A stretch of 64,000 nucleotides of DNA from IMG/VR virus record IMGVR_UViG_3300046463_000548, positions 1-64,000 of that record, one strand, 5' to 3'. This DNA is from a virus. Positions 30,424 through 39,118 of the stretch are shown here, piece by piece; positions within the stretch are counted from its first letter, which is position 1, and every line of letters begins with the position of its first letter. Position numbers and translations under genes: made by a program. Under the pieces are notes generated by a model, which was not told the DNA's origin, searched no databases, and was given only the letters and a program-made list of their open reading frames with translations.

Positions 30424-30801
30424 TCACTGCTCCGAAAATATTAGGTTGAGCGCATCGGACACGCGGGGCGACACGATGAGCGAACCCTTGCCCGGGTAGT
30501 TGTAGACGACTAGCACCTTGTCGATCTTCAGAACTACCTCCACGGCGGTCGCTGCCCCGCGCTTCGATTCGAGGAACGTCGCGACGTAGCCACCTTGATT
30601 CAGCGTCTGGAACTCTGACTGAAAGAAATACCCAACGCGCTCGTCACCTACCAACAGCCAGTTAGCAGTGAACATGCAAGCCAGCGGAATCCTCGGTCCG
30701 ATTTCGATGGTCGTGCGCTTCGGTACCGGCCGCGTAAAAAGGGAAAAACCCCCATTTGCTTCATAGAACAGATGGGGGTCCAAGTCGTTGTTGAATAACA
30801 T
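30424..30801 (-). CDS. unknown protein
   Basis: A 125-residue beta-rich protein (MLFNNDLDPHLFYEANGGFS, VPKRTTIEIGPRIPLACMF, VVLKIDKVLVVYNYPGKGSL). Four bases separate it from the sliding-clamp gene. No family recognised. Confidence 0.68.
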   Translation of the reverse strand: MLFNNDLDPHLFYEANGGFSLFTRPVPKRTTIEIGPRIPLACMFTANWLLVGDERVGYFFQSEFQTLNQGGYVATFLESKRGAATAVEVVLKIDKVLVVYNYPGKGSLIVSPRVSDALNLIFSEQ

Positions 30802-30804
30802 TTC

Positions 30805-31869
30805 CTATTCCTGATTCAACGCGATGAGCGAGTAGGCGTCTGCTGTCTTTAGGACAAGAAAAGATTCGGCATACTTGATTTGAACCGAGTCACCTGACTT
30901 GCGAACGGCCTCTTCAAAGTATTCGGCATCGATCCTGAACTCTGCATCGAGCTTGGTTGTTGCTGGCAGCTTGCTTTTTGCTGTCCCCAGCGTGGTCTTA
31001 ACCGTGAGAGTGACGAATCCGGGCTCACACTTCACCTGGACTTCAGAGCGCGATTTGTCGGAGACCGAACGCGCGTTGCTGAGGAAGCCCTGAACCTCTG
31101 ACTTCTTCACTTCGATAGACTGCGCGTCAACCTTGAGCGACTCCTGCGCCTTTTCCCGGAGCATGTCGATCCCGATCACCGAATCGTCGTCCGTTGCAGG
31201 GAGCGCCAGCGACACATCAACCAGCTTGTTCTTAACGTGCAGCGCTGACCCAGTGAGCAGCATCTTGCATTGCACCTTGTTGAACGTATCGAGGACGGCC
31301 GTCAGCGTGTCAATCGGCAACGTGAATTCCATGTCGCCAGTGATTTCCTTGGTGCGCGTGAACATCATGTGATTCGCGTCGGCGCACGCGACGAACGCAG
31401 ACCGATCCGATAACTGAACCGACACGGGCATGAACGATGTGATGTTCTGAGTTGGCTTCAGGTAGACGGCAGCAACCGCATTCTTCAGCCACGTTAGCTG
31501 CTCGATACTCACGACCCACGGCTTGCCCGTCACGTCTTCACGCTCAACAGCAATCGCGTCCAGTGTCGTTAGCTGCACCCGGTAGCGGCTGCTCTTGATC
31601 GTGAGCAACGATCCATCGAAATCGAACGTCAGTTCCTTGCGGCCTGAAATCGCATCCTTCAACGCCGTTGCTGGAATCGCGAACGTCGTGTCCTCGCCGT
31701 CAACTGGGGCAGGGATCAAGATCGAGCAGCGGCTCAGTGCGTCCACGGAATGCAGGTAAATCTGGTTGTCCGAAATCTCGAAGGTGAAGTTGCCGGTGAT
31801 GGGCGGGGCGAGGCGAAGTGCTACACGAATCGCCTCGTTGACGATGTCAGAATCAATAGAAAAACGCAT
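30805..31869 (-). CDS. sliding clamp (DnaN/beta-type)
   Basis: A 354-residue protein with the three-domain beta-clamp plan: IVNEAIRVALRLAPPITGNF in domain 1, VSIEQLTWLKNAVAAVYLKP in domain 2 and FRIDAEYFEEAVRKSGDSVQ in domain 3. The length is typical of DnaN (about 365). Clamps tether the polymerase to DNA. The AGTAAATA motif stands 32 bases upstream, so this is the first gene of its operon. The sequence is diverged from cellular DnaN; PCNA-type trimeric clamps are shorter. Confidence 0.85.
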   Translation of the reverse strand: MRFSIDSDIVNEAIRVALRLAPPITGNFTFEISDNQIYLHSVDALSRCSILIPAPVDGEDTTFAIPATALKDAISGRKELTFDFDGSLLTIKSSRYRVQLTTLDAIAVEREDVTGKPWVVSIEQLTWLKNAVAAVYLKPTQNITSFMPVSVQLSDRSAFVACADANHMMFTRTKEITGDMEFTLPIDTLTAVLDTFNKVQCKMLLTGSALHVKNKLVDVSLALPATDDDSVIGIDMLREKAQESLKVDAQSIEVKKSEVQGFLSNARSVSDKSRSEVQVKCEPGFVTLTVKTTLGTAKSKLPATTKLDAEFRIDAEYFEEAVRKSGDSVQIKYAESFLVLKTADAYSLIALNQE

Positions 31870-31900
31870 TGGGAAGGGGTCAGTTTGTTGGCTTATTTAT

Positions 31901-31908
31901 TATTTACT
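31901..31908 (-). promoter_or_regulatory. AGTAAATA promoter motif
   Basis: Minus-strand AGTAAATA followed by ATAAATA, 32 bases before the sliding-clamp ATG, immediately after the end of the gene upstream. Confidence 0.6.
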
Positions 31909-31912
31909 GGCG

Positions 31913-32758
31913 TCAAACCACAGTCAGGTTTAGCGTTGCAGGTGTTGAAGTCACGACACCGTTTGTGTTCATGGTGACCAAGAACGAAAAGGTGTAGGTT
32001 CCTGCGGGCGGGTCTTGCAAACGCAGAATCCGGATCGTGTCGAACACGGCACCGCCACCGGCCGAAATCGTTTGACCGCCTTGACCCGTCACCACCGAAG
32101 CCTTGAAGTAACCGCCTGCGGGATTCGACTGAATGCTGATCGACTGCGGCACAACAAAGTTGCCCGTGTTCTGCGTGTTCGTATCCGGGTTGAATTTCGC
32201 ATTGAACAGGGTGGTCCACGAGAAATCGAAGAACGCGCAGTTCGGGTCAAACGCGGCCATGTCGATGCTGGTTGCCCAGCGCAGCGCTTGAGGTGTCGTC
32301 ACTTGCGGATTCCCTGGAGAAGCGGCCGATGGGTTAACGAAGTCTGCGAGGCTGAACTTCAAAGAGTCCAGATACACGCCACGGCCGAAGAAGTTGATCA
32401 TCTTCGTCGGGGTCAGCGCCCAACGTGAGTAGAAGCCGAGAGTGTTCGGGACGCTCGAATACACGAGTTCGGTGTAGCCGAGCCACGGAGTCAGACCGTC
32501 TTCCACCTCAGGCCACTGCGCTGCCATGAATTGTTCAACGCGTTGCTCATCGTTGACGTTGGTCAGATTCTTCGGGGCCAGCGTCACTGTCGTGATCGGC
32601 ACAGAGCCGTCAGCCAGGACGAACGATTTCTCGGTGCCAGCGAAGGTCGTGCTCGCGATAGGGAAGAAGCCGACCACGTTTCCGGAGGTCGTAAGAACCG
32701 GAAGCACGGTCTGTGTTGAGGGTGCTGCCAGCGGCAGACCATACTGATTTTGTGACAT
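31913..32758 (-). CDS. unknown beta-rich protein, virion-like
   Basis: A 281-residue protein from MSQNQYGLPLAAPSTQTVLP (AAGGAACACCAA upstream; the frame to 32833 is leader). Rich in Thr, Ser, Ala and beta strands (FPIASTTFAGTEKSFVLADG, then a terminal YTFSFLVTMNTNGVV). This composition is that of phage surface or decoration proteins, though it sits in the replication block. No family recognised. Confidence 0.68.
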   Translation of the reverse strand: MSQNQYGLPLAAPSTQTVLPVLTTSGNVVGFFPIASTTFAGTEKSFVLADGSVPITTVTLAPKNLTNVNDEQRVEQFMAAQWPEVEDGLTPWLGYTELVYSSVPNTLGFYSRWALTPTKMINFFGRGVYLDSLKFSLADFVNPSAASPGNPQVTTPQALRWATSIDMAAFDPNCAFFDFSWTTLFNAKFNPDTNTQNTGNFVVPQSISIQSNPAGGYFKASVVTGQGGQTISAGGGAVFDTIRILRLQDPPAGTYTFSFLVTMNTNGVVTSTPATLNLTVV

Positions 32759-32769
32759 TTGGTGTTCCT

Positions 32770-33153
32770 TTATTGAGCGACGTTCTGTACCTTCACAAAA
32801 CTGAGATTCGTACCCTGGCAAGTCACGCCGCACACACAGGTACCGCCTGACGGGTCGGTCTGAGTGATCAGTTCTTCATTCGGGAATAGCTCGGTACCCA
32901 CGGGCTCTCGCCAACACACTCGAAGTTCTTGCTGCTGCGTGTTGGACAGATCGAGAGGGCCGTCTGTGATCGGCGCATAGGCGAAAGGCGTGAATGCTGA
33001 CGTGACGGGTGCACCTACGAGCGTCACAGTTGGCGCTGCCTGCACGGGCAGGAACGCGCCATCTGAGAGAACGAGGTCGGTCGTATCAACATCGATCACC
33101 TGTTGCGGTTGGCCGTTGACAGGTACCAGATACAAGCGAATGAAAGAGGGCAT
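32770..33153 (-). CDS. unknown beta-rich protein, virion-like
   Basis: A 127-residue protein (MPSFIRLYLVPVNGQPQQVI, GAPVTSAFTPFAYAPITDGP) with a short C-terminal cysteine cluster (CVCGVTC). It precedes the larger virion-like gene by 11 bases. Function unknown. Confidence 0.68.
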   Translation of the reverse strand: MPSFIRLYLVPVNGQPQQVIDVDTTDLVLSDGAFLPVQAAPTVTLVGAPVTSAFTPFAYAPITDGPLDLSNTQQQELRVCWREPVGTELFPNEELITQTDPSGGTCVCGVTCQGTNLSFVKVQNVAQ

Positions 33154-33195
33154 GGTTGCTAAGACTCCAGGGAAATGAGGGAATGCCCTATCAAA

Positions 33196-33960
33196 TTACT
33201 GCTTGTTTTTGGCTTCCTTTATGCGAGCCACGGCCATTGGGTAATATTTGTCGTCCTTCTCGATGCCGATGAAATTTCGGCCCGTGTTCGCACAAGCGAC
33301 ACCGGTCGTACCCGAACCCATGCAGTTATCTAATACCGTGTCACCCTCTTGGGTATAGGTGTTGATTAGATACTCCATCAACTGAACCGGCTTCTGCGTG
33401 GGATGCATGTGCCCTTTGCCGGACGGATTTGAAATCTTCACGACTGAGCGAGGAACCCGCTTACCATCGCTCTTTCCGAGATAGCCTTTCATGCCACCGC
33501 TTGTGACCCGCTTACCGCCCGTAGCGAAACCTCTGTCCCATGGCTCACCCGCCTCGAATTGCGGGTGATACCGCATAGGGTCTTTCGAACCCTGCGCAGC
33601 AGGAGCCTTACTGAATACGCATATGTCTTCGTGCACTTTCAAGGGTTGATACTTGGTGTGAACGAAATTACTGCCCTTGGTCTTCTCCCACACCCAGCAG
33701 TACTTGAATAACTTAATATTGCTGGCTATGAGCGTGGTCGTGAACGGCTGAGAGGCGGTCAGCACGATTGCAGCGTTGCGTTTTGTTATACGCAGATAGT
33801 GCTCCCAGAGAGGGGCGAATGCGATTATCGAGTCCCATTTGCAGGCAGTGGTTCCGTACGGTAGGTCACACAAAATAAGATCAACAGATTGGTCTTCTAT
33901 CTTGTACATTTTGTCCAGACAGTCGCCATGCATAACCCATGTCCAAGGTACTTTACTCAT
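33196..33960 (-). CDS. N6-adenine/N4-cytosine DNA methyltransferase
   Basis: A 254-residue enzyme of the amino-methyltransferase type. The catalytic motif DLPYG is at 32-36 (DPPY class) and the S-adenosylmethionine site (D)NCMGSGTTG is near 212-221, so the order is that of the beta subgroup. It also has HPTQKPVQLMEYLI, common in phage enzymes. It may protect phage DNA from host restriction. Overlaps the upstream gene by 4 bases. Recognition sequence cannot be read. Confidence 0.87.
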   Translation of the reverse strand: MSKVPWTWVMHGDCLDKMYKIEDQSVDLILCDLPYGTTACKWDSIIAFAPLWEHYLRITKRNAAIVLTASQPFTTTLIASNIKLFKYCWVWEKTKGSNFVHTKYQPLKVHEDICVFSKAPAAQGSKDPMRYHPQFEAGEPWDRGFATGGKRVTSGGMKGYLGKSDGKRVPRSVVKISNPSGKGHMHPTQKPVQLMEYLINTYTQEGDTVLDNCMGSGTTGVACANTGRNFIGIEKDDKYYPMAVARIKEAKNKQ

Positions 33961-34673
33961 TGATTCTGACTCGCTGACTTGATCACGTACATGATCTCGA
34001 ACTGCTCAACGCCGAATTCCTTGCACACCTGTTCCACTGGTTTGCTGTTGGTTGCCTTGATCGCTTCGCGCAGATTCAGCGCTTTGTCTGAGTCCATCAT
34101 CGAGAGCAGATCGTTGAACTTCAGGCTCGATTTGAGGATCGTTTTGACCTTGGCGAGGGGCACCATCCCCGCGAGATACTGGATGCACAGCTTCTGCACT
34201 TCCTTGCGCTTCGGGTACGGCGTGATGCGGTAAATCGAACCTTGGATCAGGTTGAGGAAGGCAGGCTTCGAGGCAATCAGTACGTAGTCAGATAGTGAAG
34301 GCTCGTTGACCGTCAGCGACCAGCTTGCCTCCGCGTCCAACGCGTGAACCAGCGCATCTTTTATCGAGTCCTCAAGAGACTTCGTGCGGCGCTCAGGCCA
34401 CAGCATCTGACTGACGTTGGACTGTCCGAGAGCGGTGCGCGCATCGCACACAAAGTAGATGAGGGGTGACCGCTTCGTCTTGATCTTCGGAATCGTTTTC
34501 AGCTTGTCGATCACGACAGGCCACGCTGGCTGCGCCGCAGATAAGCCGTCAATCGTCACGGCCATCGTGCGGATAAATCCCCCGACTACGGAATGGCTCA
34601 ACTGGAAGCGTTTCAGAATTTCTGACGCTTCGATAGGTGAGCAATCCACCAGGCCATAGGCGTTTAAAATCAT
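33957..34673 (-). CDS. unknown protein
   Basis: A 238-residue protein (MILNAYGLVDCSPIEASEIL, PLIYFVCDARTALGQSNVSQ, KSLEDSIKDALVHALDAEAS). The end holds several basic helices. It lies between the Rad50-like and methyltransferase genes with 4-base overlaps on both sides. The place is one where T4-like phages may have recombination partners, but I see no nuclease motif. Confidence 0.66.
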   Translation of the reverse strand: MILNAYGLVDCSPIEASEILKRFQLSHSVVGGFIRTMAVTIDGLSAAQPAWPVVIDKLKTIPKIKTKRSPLIYFVCDARTALGQSNVSQMLWPERRTKSLEDSIKDALVHALDAEASWSLTVNEPSLSDYVLIASKPAFLNLIQGSIYRITPYPKRKEVQKLCIQYLAGMVPLAKVKTILKSSLKFNDLLSMMDSDKALNLREAIKATNSKPVEQVCKEFGVEQFEIMYVIKSASQNQ

Positions 34674-36925
34674 TTGATTACCTTCTGTTGGTTCGGGAAG
34701 CCCTCAACGATTTGTGAGACACCTTTGTTTTTTACGACTGTGTAGACGTGTGCCCCTTCGATGATTTCCATCTTGGGGCTGAGGATGACGATTGACGGGA
34801 TCAGCGTGTTCATGATGCGCACGAGCTTCACGAACACCTGCGTCATCTCATCCGACAGACGCGCGGTCGGCTCGTCCAGGATCAGGACCGAGCTACGCTT
34901 CTTCGAGGGAACGAACGCGAGCAAAGCACACACCAGAATCAGCGTGAACAGCGTGGACTCAGCGCCCGACAAACGACGCACGTCGATGGGCTCCTTCGAT
35001 TCCGGCCGGTGGCACAGAATCTTGATGTCGGATTCCCACTTGAACTCGAACGTGAACTGTTCCGGTAGGATCATCGCCGCGTACTTATTCACGAGTGCCA
35101 TCAGCCGCTGACTGATCGCTTCAATGATCATCTTCTTGATGTTCTTGTCCTGGAACCCTTGGACCAGCAACTTCAGCGGCTCTTCGTCCTTCAGTTCCTC
35201 GCGCATCTCACGGAGCCGTGTGCGCATATCTGCCAGACGTTCCGACAGTGTTTCCTGCACTTCGAGCTTCGCCTGAAATCGTGCACACTTGTCTTGAAGC
35301 TCGTTCATCTGCAAAGCCAGATCGTGAGATTCGGCTGCTTCCTTGATCTGCTCCTTCGTCAGCTTCTGGAAGTCGATCACTGAATCCAGATGCGGTTCCA
35401 TGTATCGGAGCAGAGAACGGCGCTCGTTCAACTCTTCGATCATCTTTTTCAGGACGACCGTCTGAAGCTTCTTGCCCACGAACGGTTCGGGGCGCTCCGG
35501 GAGCTTGCACAGTTCCTCGTGCGCGTCTTCCCACTTGCTCAAACGATCTTCCTCAGCGCGCTCCTTTTCAAGCTCCGCCTTAAGCGTGAGAATGTCTGCC
35601 TTGTCCTTCCGGCGCTGATTGAGCGCTTCTTTGTATTCGCGGTACGCTTCGTGGTCCAGAAGCTTCTGCTTGATCGTCTTAATCTTCTTTTGGACCAAGG
35701 CGGGGTCTTTGATTTTGACCGGCTGTCCGCATGTTTCGCACTTGCCGTCTTCGAACTGTTCGGCGTGTTCTAGATGGTGTTTGTACACGCGCAGCAGCGT
35801 TTGCAGATCGCCTTCATCTTCTTCGGGTTTCTCCACGCGCGGTGGGAGTTCGACCCTAAGTCGGTCGCGCACCACGCGGTACGCATGGTCGGCGGCCTGC
35901 ACATTGACCGACTGATGCATCCGTAGCTCAGCCTGCGGGCCAGTCTTCTTGAACACGTCATCGCCGTATTTGTTCAGGAGCTTCGCGGCAAACGGCGAGA
36001 GCTTTTCGAGCATCCGCATGTACCGCTCGTTGTCGCGCTTGTACTGTTCCCAGCGCTCCGCGTCTTCGAGTTCGGCTCTACACTTTTTTAGCTCCCACGC
36101 GTTGTCCGATTGCAGGCGCTCGAATTCCTTGTGCGTGATTTCGCCTTCGGCCGTGGCATCCGCCAGAATCTGTATAGACTCCTTGGCGCTGTCGGCAAAT
36201 TGCATGAGTCGCAGAGTATCCTGCACGCCCGTGAACCGGTCCTGAAGCGTTTTAAGCTGCTTCCTGAGCCTTTTCACACGAGCTTCTAACTTCTCTCTTT
36301 CTTCTGTCGGTAGGATGTCTGCGCGTAGCTTGTCGGCTTGGGCCCGGAGTTCATCGTAGGCAGCGCGTACGCGTTTGAGGTTCGAGAGTTCGGCTGAATA
36401 CAGTTTCCGCTCAGCGTCGATCTTCGTTATGTTGAAAAATTCGGTGAAGAAACGCAAACGTTCCGCAGACTTGCCCATGACAAGCGGATGCGGAACGCGA
36501 GAATCGATTGCTACGTACGTGTCGTACTCTTCATCGGTCAGGGGCCACGCCTTTTCGATGTACGACTTGGCGATGGTTGGGGTCCGGAATTCCTTGTCAA
36601 CCCCGTCCTCCACGATCTTGATTTTTTCGCCGCGCCCCTTGGCTTGACGCTCAACCAAGATACGCTTGCCTGCGTAATTCGTGAATTCGAGAGACCGCGT
36701 ACCATGACGCACGCGGTCGGACTTCTCTCCAACGGACGGCGAGTCGTACACAATCTCGCGAGGCGCTCCGCCCAAGAACGACTTACCCACACCATTCGAG
36801 TTTTTCGAGTTTCGACCTCCAGCCCGGTTCAGGCCGTAGATCATCGAAATGCCGGGTTTGATGTCGAACTTCAAATCCTTAAACGGCCCCGTATTTTGAA
36901 GCCCAATACTGTGTAGATAATTCAT
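34670..36925 (-). CDS. Rad50/SbcC-like ATPase (T4 gp46-like)
   Basis: A 751-residue SMC-type ATPase. The P-loop is expanded: YGLNRAGGRNSKNSNGVGKSF (30-50), where relatives have a compact NGxGKS. Long coiled coils flank a zinc hook CETCGQPV near residue 397; the signature RLSGAES is near 650 and Walker B VLILDEP near 680. Gp46 works with gp47 (Mre11-like nuclease) in DNA end processing and recombination-dependent replication. No Mre11-like gene is in this window. The AGTAAATA motif is 36 bases upstream. Confidence 0.9.
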   Translation of the reverse strand: MNYLHSIGLQNTGPFKDLKFDIKPGISMIYGLNRAGGRNSKNSNGVGKSFLGGAPREIVYDSPSVGEKSDRVRHGTRSLEFTNYAGKRILVERQAKGRGEKIKIVEDGVDKEFRTPTIAKSYIEKAWPLTDEEYDTYVAIDSRVPHPLVMGKSAERLRFFTEFFNITKIDAERKLYSAELSNLKRVRAAYDELRAQADKLRADILPTEEREKLEARVKRLRKQLKTLQDRFTGVQDTLRLMQFADSAKESIQILADATAEGEITHKEFERLQSDNAWELKKCRAELEDAERWEQYKRDNERYMRMLEKLSPFAAKLLNKYGDDVFKKTGPQAELRMHQSVNVQAADHAYRVVRDRLRVELPPRVEKPEEDEGDLQTLLRVYKHHLEHAEQFEDGKCETCGQPVKIKDPALVQKKIKTIKQKLLDHEAYREYKEALNQRRKDKADILTLKAELEKERAEEDRLSKWEDAHEELCKLPERPEPFVGKKLQTVVLKKMIEELNERRSLLRYMEPHLDSVIDFQKLTKEQIKEAAESHDLALQMNELQDKCARFQAKLEVQETLSERLADMRTRLREMREELKDEEPLKLLVQGFQDKNIKKMIIEAISQRLMALVNKYAAMILPEQFTFEFKWESDIKILCHRPESKEPIDVRRLSGAESTLFTLILVCALLAFVPSKKRSSVLILDEPTARLSDEMTQVFVKLVRIMNTLIPSIVILSPKMEIIEGAHVYTVVKNKGVSQIVEGFPNQQKVIK

Positions 36926-36960
36926 TCGCTGGTTCAGGAGAGAAGTGTTGTTTACACCAT

Positions 36961-36969
36961 TTATTTACT
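36961..36969 (-). promoter_or_regulatory. AGTAAATAA promoter motif
   Basis: Minus-strand AGTAAATAA, 36 bases before the Rad50-like ATG, at the stop codon of the upstream gene. Confidence 0.6.
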
Positions 36970-37276
36970 GCGGTATGGGCAAAATGTGCGGTCGGTAGGC
37001 TTCGAGCCCTGACGCCTCCCTCCCCGATATCAAGCAATCGGACAGCGACATGATCACGTGGCCCTTTGGCATGCTGTACCACGTGTCATCGAGTATGTAT
37101 TCCACCTCGAACAGCAGCCACGGACCGGTCAGGATCATGAATTCATTCAGTTCGCGCAGCAGTAAATAATCGGAGACGCGGAAATCTCGATCATTTACCC
37201 TGAACTCGAATTTCTTCCGGCCATCTACCAGCGCGGGGAAGTGCATTGCTGCAACCTTTAGATCATGGATTCGCAT
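36965..37276 (-). CDS. DUF3850/ASCH-like small protein
   Basis: A 103-residue protein (MRIHDLKVAAMHFPALVDGR, KKFEFRVNDRDFRVSDYLLL, EVEYILDD) matching the DUF3850 version of the ASCH/PUA-like fold with its KxFE-R-NDRDFxVxD signature. ASCH domains bind RNA or other nucleic acids and are frequent in phages. Its end overlaps the promoter motif of the next operon, and it overlaps the upstream gene by 14 bases. Confidence 0.8.
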   Translation of the reverse strand: MRIHDLKVAAMHFPALVDGRKKFEFRVNDRDFRVSDYLLLRELNEFMILTGPWLLFEVEYILDDTWYSMPKGHVIMSLSDCLISGREASGLEAYRPHILPIPQ

Positions 37277-37466
37277 CGCGTACCTCCGTGATGATCGATG
37301 GGCTTAGCAACACCGTGGCAACGCTCGCGGGAAGCCATTCATCACTAATGCAGTAATCACCCCGGCCAGTTATCCACGCACGCCACTCCTTTTGAAGTAA
37401 CCACGGATTCTCTTTCGCGAATTCGCTACTTGGGTCTATACGAATGAATACATATTTAACCGTCAT
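37263..37466 (-). CDS. small protein, unknown
   Basis: A 67-residue protein starting MTVKYVFIRIDPSSEFAKEN (GGGAGCGAAA upstream). Tryptophan-rich middle (WLLQKEWRAWITGRGDY). It overlaps both neighbours by a few bases. Confidence 0.66.
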   Translation of the reverse strand: MTVKYVFIRIDPSSEFAKENPWLLQKEWRAWITGRGDYCISDEWLPASVATVLLSPSIITEVRDANP

Positions 37467-37603
37467 TTTCGCTCCCGTTTCTGCTGACAGTGCGATACGC
37501 ACGCCATGATCATGAGAAGGGCGATGAGACCAACAATCGCCCAGTTCCTCAGAAATATCGAAACGCCGATTACGGCCAGCCCGCCAGCTAGCGCAGCCTT
37601 CAT
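37463..37603 (-). CDS. small membrane protein (46 aa)
   Basis: A 46-residue protein, MKAALAGGLAVIGVSIFLRN followed by WAIVGLIALLMIMACVSHCQ and a basic tail QKRERK. It has two short hydrophobic stretches; IMAC before a cysteine resembles a lipobox. It starts in an ATGA overlap with the clamp loader stop and ends over the start of the next gene, which is good evidence for a real gene. Role unknown. Confidence 0.68.
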   Translation of the reverse strand: MKAALAGGLAVIGVSIFLRNWAIVGLIALLMIMACVSHCQQKRERK

Positions 37604-38739
37604 TTGCTCATCTCCTTGATGAGCGTGTACGCCTCAGCCGACAGCAGATCGGTTGCCGGAACTTGAAAGCTCATGGCTTCGGCCGCAATCTTGGTGATGC
37701 GTGAGTTGACCAGCGCGAGCGTTGACAGAGTCGGCTGGAACTCCTTGACCGCAGCGCTCAGTTTCTTGTTCGACTCGTTCCACCACACCTTGCGATGTTT
37801 CTCACCCTTCAGGACCTTGACGTTCAACAGGAGCTGAGCGCCCCACGTCACTTTCTTCATGAACTGGAAGGGATCGGACACGTCCATCAACGCGCGGTGA
37901 GCGGGTCCGAATTGCCCTGCGTACAGCGCGATGAGGAAATCGACGGCCAGCTTGTCGTCACTTGATTCCAACGACGACAGAACGTCACCGAGCGCTTCGA
38001 TAGACAGAAGGGCGGGCTTCTTGCCTTCCACGCCGTCGTAGTACTGCTGCAGGCCCTGGATCATGTTCGCGAGCGTACGCATAGAACTTTCCGACGCACG
38101 AGCTACCTGACGGAGAAGATCGCGATCTTCGTCCAACAGATACGTCAGCTTCTCGCCCTTTGCGACGCGGATCGCATACTTCAGCATGTCGTCTTCTGAC
38201 GGTGCCTGAAGGTGAAAGACCGTGCAGCGTGAGAGCAGGGCGCGGCCATGATTCGATGAGTTGAATTTCTCAGGCTCCGACGAGCCGAAAATCCACGTCG
38301 TGTGCGAACTGGGCTCTTCGACCGGCTTCAGCAGACCCTGAGCAGCCGTTGCGTTCGACATGAACTGCTGCGCTTCGTCCACGAGAATGAAACGGCGCTT
38401 GGAACCCATCGGCTTGAATTTCGACACACGCTCCAGATCGCGTACGTCCTCGATTGAGCGCTGAGTTGCAGCGTTCAGTTCCTTGTAGTCCTGCTGCTCT
38501 GCAACCGGCTTTTCATTCACAGCAGCCGCCAGACAGCGGGCGAGTGTTGTCTTGCCCGCTGAGAACGGACCGAAGATCGCAATAGCGTTCGGAATCTTGC
38601 CGGTGTTGACCATGCCGCGCATCCGCGTAACGGCTGCTTCCTGACCGATCACCCGATCTAGTGTCTGCGGCCGGTACTTGCGGTGAAGCGCGTTTTCTTC
38701 AGGGTCGGGAACTGCTGCTGCAGGTTTCTTGGTTGCCAT
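37600..38739 (-). CDS. clamp loader ATPase (T4 gp44/DnaX-like)
   Basis: A 379-residue AAA+ protein. KYRPQTLDRVIGQEAAV is the RFC-box entry; Walker A GPFSAGKTT is at 57-65; Walker B ILVDEAQQF at 118-126; the SRC motif (Arg finger) at 170-172. T4 gp44 is 319 residues, so this is longer, with an extra helical C-terminal part. It loads the sliding clamp encoded at 30805-31869. No separate gp62-like subunit is recognised. Confidence 0.9.
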   Translation of the reverse strand: MATKKPAAAVPDPEENALHRKYRPQTLDRVIGQEAAVTRMRGMVNTGKIPNAIAIFGPFSAGKTTLARCLAAAVNEKPVAEQQDYKELNAATQRSIEDVRDLERVSKFKPMGSKRRFILVDEAQQFMSNATAAQGLLKPVEEPSSHTTWIFGSSEPEKFNSSNHGRALLSRCTVFHLQAPSEDDMLKYAIRVAKGEKLTYLLDEDRDLLRQVARASESSMRTLANMIQGLQQYYDGVEGKKPALLSIEALGDVLSSLESSDDKLAVDFLIALYAGQFGPAHRALMDVSDPFQFMKKVTWGAQLLLNVKVLKGEKHRKVWWNESNKKLSAAVKEFQPTLSTLALVNSRITKIAAEAMSFQVPATDLLSAEAYTLIKEMSK

Positions 38740-38742
38740 GTT

Positions 38743-38991
38743 TTATTCGTCTGAGTCGTTCGTCGGTTCGTAGCGTTTGATTTCGCGGTCGATTGCATCC
38801 TCCACCGCGTTCCCGATGCGCTTCGGAATCACCCTTCTGTACATATCCATATCGGCACCGGGCGGCACGCTGTACGTCTCAGTAATGCCCATGCTCACCG
38901 GTTCGAATTTCGGTACCTGCACCGTTTTGTGGATCGTTATCGTTATCGAATCCGGTGTCGGGATCGGCGTAGATTTGGTGGAAGTCACCAT
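38743..38991 (-). CDS. small protein overlapping its upstream neighbour
   Basis: An 82-residue protein (MVTSTKSTPIPTPDSITITI, then KTVQVPKFEPVSMGITETYS and DAIDREIKRYEPTNDSDE). The terminal half looks genuinely protein-like. The frame is open to 39075 and shares about 110 bases with the next upstream gene in another frame. The start is uncertain; a later Met at MGITETYS is also possible. Confidence 0.5.
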   Translation of the reverse strand: MVTSTKSTPIPTPDSITITIHKTVQVPKFEPVSMGITETYSVPPGADMDMYRRVIPKRIGNAVEDAIDREIKRYEPTNDSDE

Positions 38992-39118
38992 AGAGTTCTG
39001 CCCATTCTGTGGACGGTCTAAACATCGTCCGTTGCTTACGTTTGCGCTGGCGTTCGTAGTCTGCCTGGAAGTCATCCAGTAGCTGTTTGCGCAGCGCTAC
39101 CCATTCACTTAGCTGCAT
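38879..39118 (-). CDS. small basic protein, unknown
   Basis: A 79-residue protein (MQLSEWVALRKQLLDDFQAD, YERQRKRKQR, then FHQIYADPDTGFDNDN). GAAGGATGCAG start context; it follows the AGTAAATA-like motif at 39130. Basic, probably nucleic-acid-binding; not recognised. Confidence 0.6.
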   Translation of the reverse strand: MQLSEWVALRKQLLDDFQADYERQRKRKQRTMFRPSTEWAELYGDFHQIYADPDTGFDNDNDPQNGAGTEIRTGEHGHY

